DNA from: Roseivirga echinicomitans | GTDB lineage: Bacteria > Bacteroidota > Bacteroidia > Cytophagales > Cyclobacteriaceae | NCBI RefSeq assembly: GCF_001592935.1 | Contig: NZ_LRDB01000001.1 | Location: 124,001-188,000 of the forward strand | DNA length: 64,000 nucleotides | Direction of reading: 5' to 3' | In this document: positions 62,895 through 64,000 of the stretch, piece by piece | Layout: the number at the start of each line of letters is the position of its first letter | How positions within the stretch are numbered: position 1 is the first letter of the stretch | Notes under the pieces: generated by a model | What the model was told of the DNA's origin: nothing | The model's database searches: none | What the model saw: only the letters and a program-made list of their open reading frames with translations | Made by a program: the position numbers and the translations under genes

Positions 62895-64000
62895 ATGAAA
62901 ATTAATAACCAAATGTTCGGATCCATGATGGCTAGCGATATCGATGACGATGAAGCTGGAGATCTTATTCAGGTAATTGGCGGTGAGGATGACGAGGAGT
63001 TAAACGAAGCCAACCAACCAGATGAATTACCGATTTTGGCAGTACGTAATACAGTATTATTTCCGGGGGTGCTTATCCCCATCACTGTAGGTCGCCAAAA
63101 ATCCATCAAAGTGGTGAAGAATGCATATAAGGGAAACCGTCTTGTTGGGGTACTTGCCCAAGAAAACCCAAAGGTAGACGACCCTACACAAAAGGATCTT
63201 TTCAGGGTAGGAACAGTCGCCAAGATTGTGAAAATGTTGGTGTTGCCTGACGGAAATACCACCATTATCATTCAAGGGAAAAGCAGGTTCGAAGTAGAGG
63301 AATATACTTCCGATGCGCCTTATATGAAAGCCAAGGTCAAGTACCTAGCTGAGAACTTCCCAAAAAGACTGAGCAAAGAGGTCAAAGCGCTTCTTCAGTC
63401 TGTAAGAGATGCGGCCAATAAGATTATGTCGCTCAACCCTGAGATTCCGAAGGAGGCGCAAGTGGCCTTGGACAACATAGACAAAACCAGTTTCTTGATT
63501 CATTTCCTTTGCAGCAACATTAACACCGAGGCCAAGGAAAAACAGAAACTTTTAGAAATCAACGATGGTGTTGAAAGGGCTACGGCATTGCTTCAATACA
63601 TGTTGAAAGAAGTGCAGTTGCTTGAACTGAAGCATGAAATACATAGCCGTGTGCATTCTGATATCGATCAGCAGCAACGCGATTATTTCTTGCGTCAGCA
63701 AATGAAAGTCTTGCAAGACGAACTGGGAGAAGATGGCCCAGAGCGTGAAGTGGAAGCCCTTAGAAAAAAAGGAGAAAGCAAAAACTGGCCAGAAAAGGTC
63801 GGTACTCACTTCAATAAAGAGCTGGATAAAATCCTTCGGATGAACCCAATGGCAGCGGAATATCCGATTACCATGAACTATGCCGAATTGATGATCGACT
63901 TGCCTTGGGGGGAATATTCTAAGGATAACTTAGACCTCAAGCGCGCAAAGAAAATTCTCGACAAAGATCATTTTGGTTTAGAAAAAGTAAAGGATAGGAT
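62895..64000 (+). CDS. lon: ATP-dependent Lon protease, 5' part
   Basis: Cytoplasmic AAA+ protease; 368 codons are visible before the window ends. An acidic N-terminal extension of about 40 residues (SDIDDDEAGDLI, GGEDDEELNE) precedes the Lon substrate-binding domain, which starts at LPILAVRNTVLFPGVLIPI and continues through VGTVAKIVKMLVLPDGN and VRDAANKIMSLNPEIP. A coiled-coil region follows (EVQLLELKHEIHSRVHSDID, QQQRDYFLRQQMKVLQDELG). The AAA+ and protease domains lie beyond the window. The start is ATG 62895; a sigma-54-type promoter is upstream. Confidence 0.95.
   Translation, partial: MKINNQMFGSMMASDIDDDEAGDLIQVIGGEDDEELNEANQPDELPILAVRNTVLFPGVLIPITVGRQKSIKVVKNAYKGNRLVGVLAQENPKVDDPTQKDLFRVGTVAKIVKMLVLPDGNTTIIIQGKSRFEVEEYTSDAPYMKAKVKYLAENFPKRLSKEVKALLQSVRDAANKIMSLNPEIPKEAQVALDNIDKTSFLIHFLCSNINTEAKEKQKLLEINDGVERATALLQYMLKEVQLLELKHEIHSRVHSDIDQQQRDYFLRQQMKVLQDELGEDGPEREVEALRKKGESKNWPEKVGTHFNKELDKILRMNPMAAEYPITMNYAELMIDLPWGEYSKDNLDLKRAKKILDKDHFGLEKVKDR

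Noticed and set aside
62882-62897. Second TGGCAC before lon as another sigma-54 promoter
   Set aside because: The expected -12 TTGC is absent (ATATG instead), and it would begin transcription inside the gene.
1-64000. tRNA, rRNA, tmRNA or CRISPR array
   Set aside because: The intergenic DNA was read for cloverleaf T-arms and regularly spaced repeats; none were found.

Overview
The window looks like a chromosome segment from a marine or soil Bacteroidota member of the order Cytophagales (Roseivirga/Fulvivirga-like). That assignment is inference. It rests on a gldH gliding lipoprotein gene behind a RicT/PSP1 gene, DUF5916 and OmpA/PD40 outer-membrane proteins, a family-109 glycosidase-type oxidoreductase, AT-leaning DNA, few Shine-Dalgarno sequences, and repeated promoter motifs of the Bacteroidetes form TAnnTTTG. 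No rRNA, tRNA, CRISPR array or complete mobile element was found.

Layout. 1-2.3 kb: the end of a SpoU rRNA methylase gene, then the sugar-nucleotide pair manC-kdsD. 2.3-7.6 kb: recQ, purD, ricT and gldH. 7.5-11.6 kb: a 1334-residue DUF4011-like/SF1 helicase/Vsr-like protein. 11.7-20.7 kb: secreted amidohydrolase, methyltransferase, DUF5916 protein, an ACP phosphodiesterase gene with an apparently non-standard start, a fluoride channel, an M42 peptidase and a GH109-type enzyme. 20.9-31 kb: PIN-PhoH ATPase, an overlapping polX-GT9-small membrane protein run, an EVE protein with a secreted partner, pyrR-pyrB, a lipase-like hydrolase and a pseudouridine synthase. 31-39.5 kb: cystathionine beta-synthase, an ECF sigma factor with a membrane-anchored beta-barrel protein, Gfo/Idh and HAD enzymes, a universal stress protein, a DegT aminotransferase and a pirin. 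39.6-44 kb: a compact glycosyltransferase operon (DPM1-like, CESA-like, GT-C-like, secreted protein). 44-46.9 kb: repeat-rich DNA around an AT-rich AraC-SDR pair bracketed by palindromic attC-like elements. 46.9-58.8 kb: GNAT protein, methylmalonyl-CoA mutase (mutB, mutA), dnaA, a DegP-like protease, a GH3-family protein, dxr and rseP. 58.9-60.7 kb: an AT-rich HNH nuclease gene with a PUA-like middle region, and a truncated RhuM remnant. 60.7-64 kb: an OmpA-family protein diverging from lon, which runs off the window.

How the genes fit together. Several groups serve the envelope: manC/kdsD (LPS and capsule precursors), the GT9 protein, the DPM1/CESA/GT-C operon, rseP, DegP, OmpA and the sigma/beta-barrel pair. 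Others are core metabolism (purD, pyrR-pyrB, mutAB, dxr, cystathionine beta-synthase) or genome maintenance (recQ, polX, dnaA). Probable defence functions are the helicase-Vsr protein and the HNH protein.

The signals most worth checking are: matching sigma-54-type promoters facing outward from the lon/ompA intergenic region; an ATC codon where the conserved ACP phosphodiesterase N-terminus begins; four genes whose -7 motif sits 3-9 bases before the start codon, implying leaderless mRNAs; the attC-like bracketing of the AraC-SDR pair; and the loss of palm-domain aspartates in PolX.
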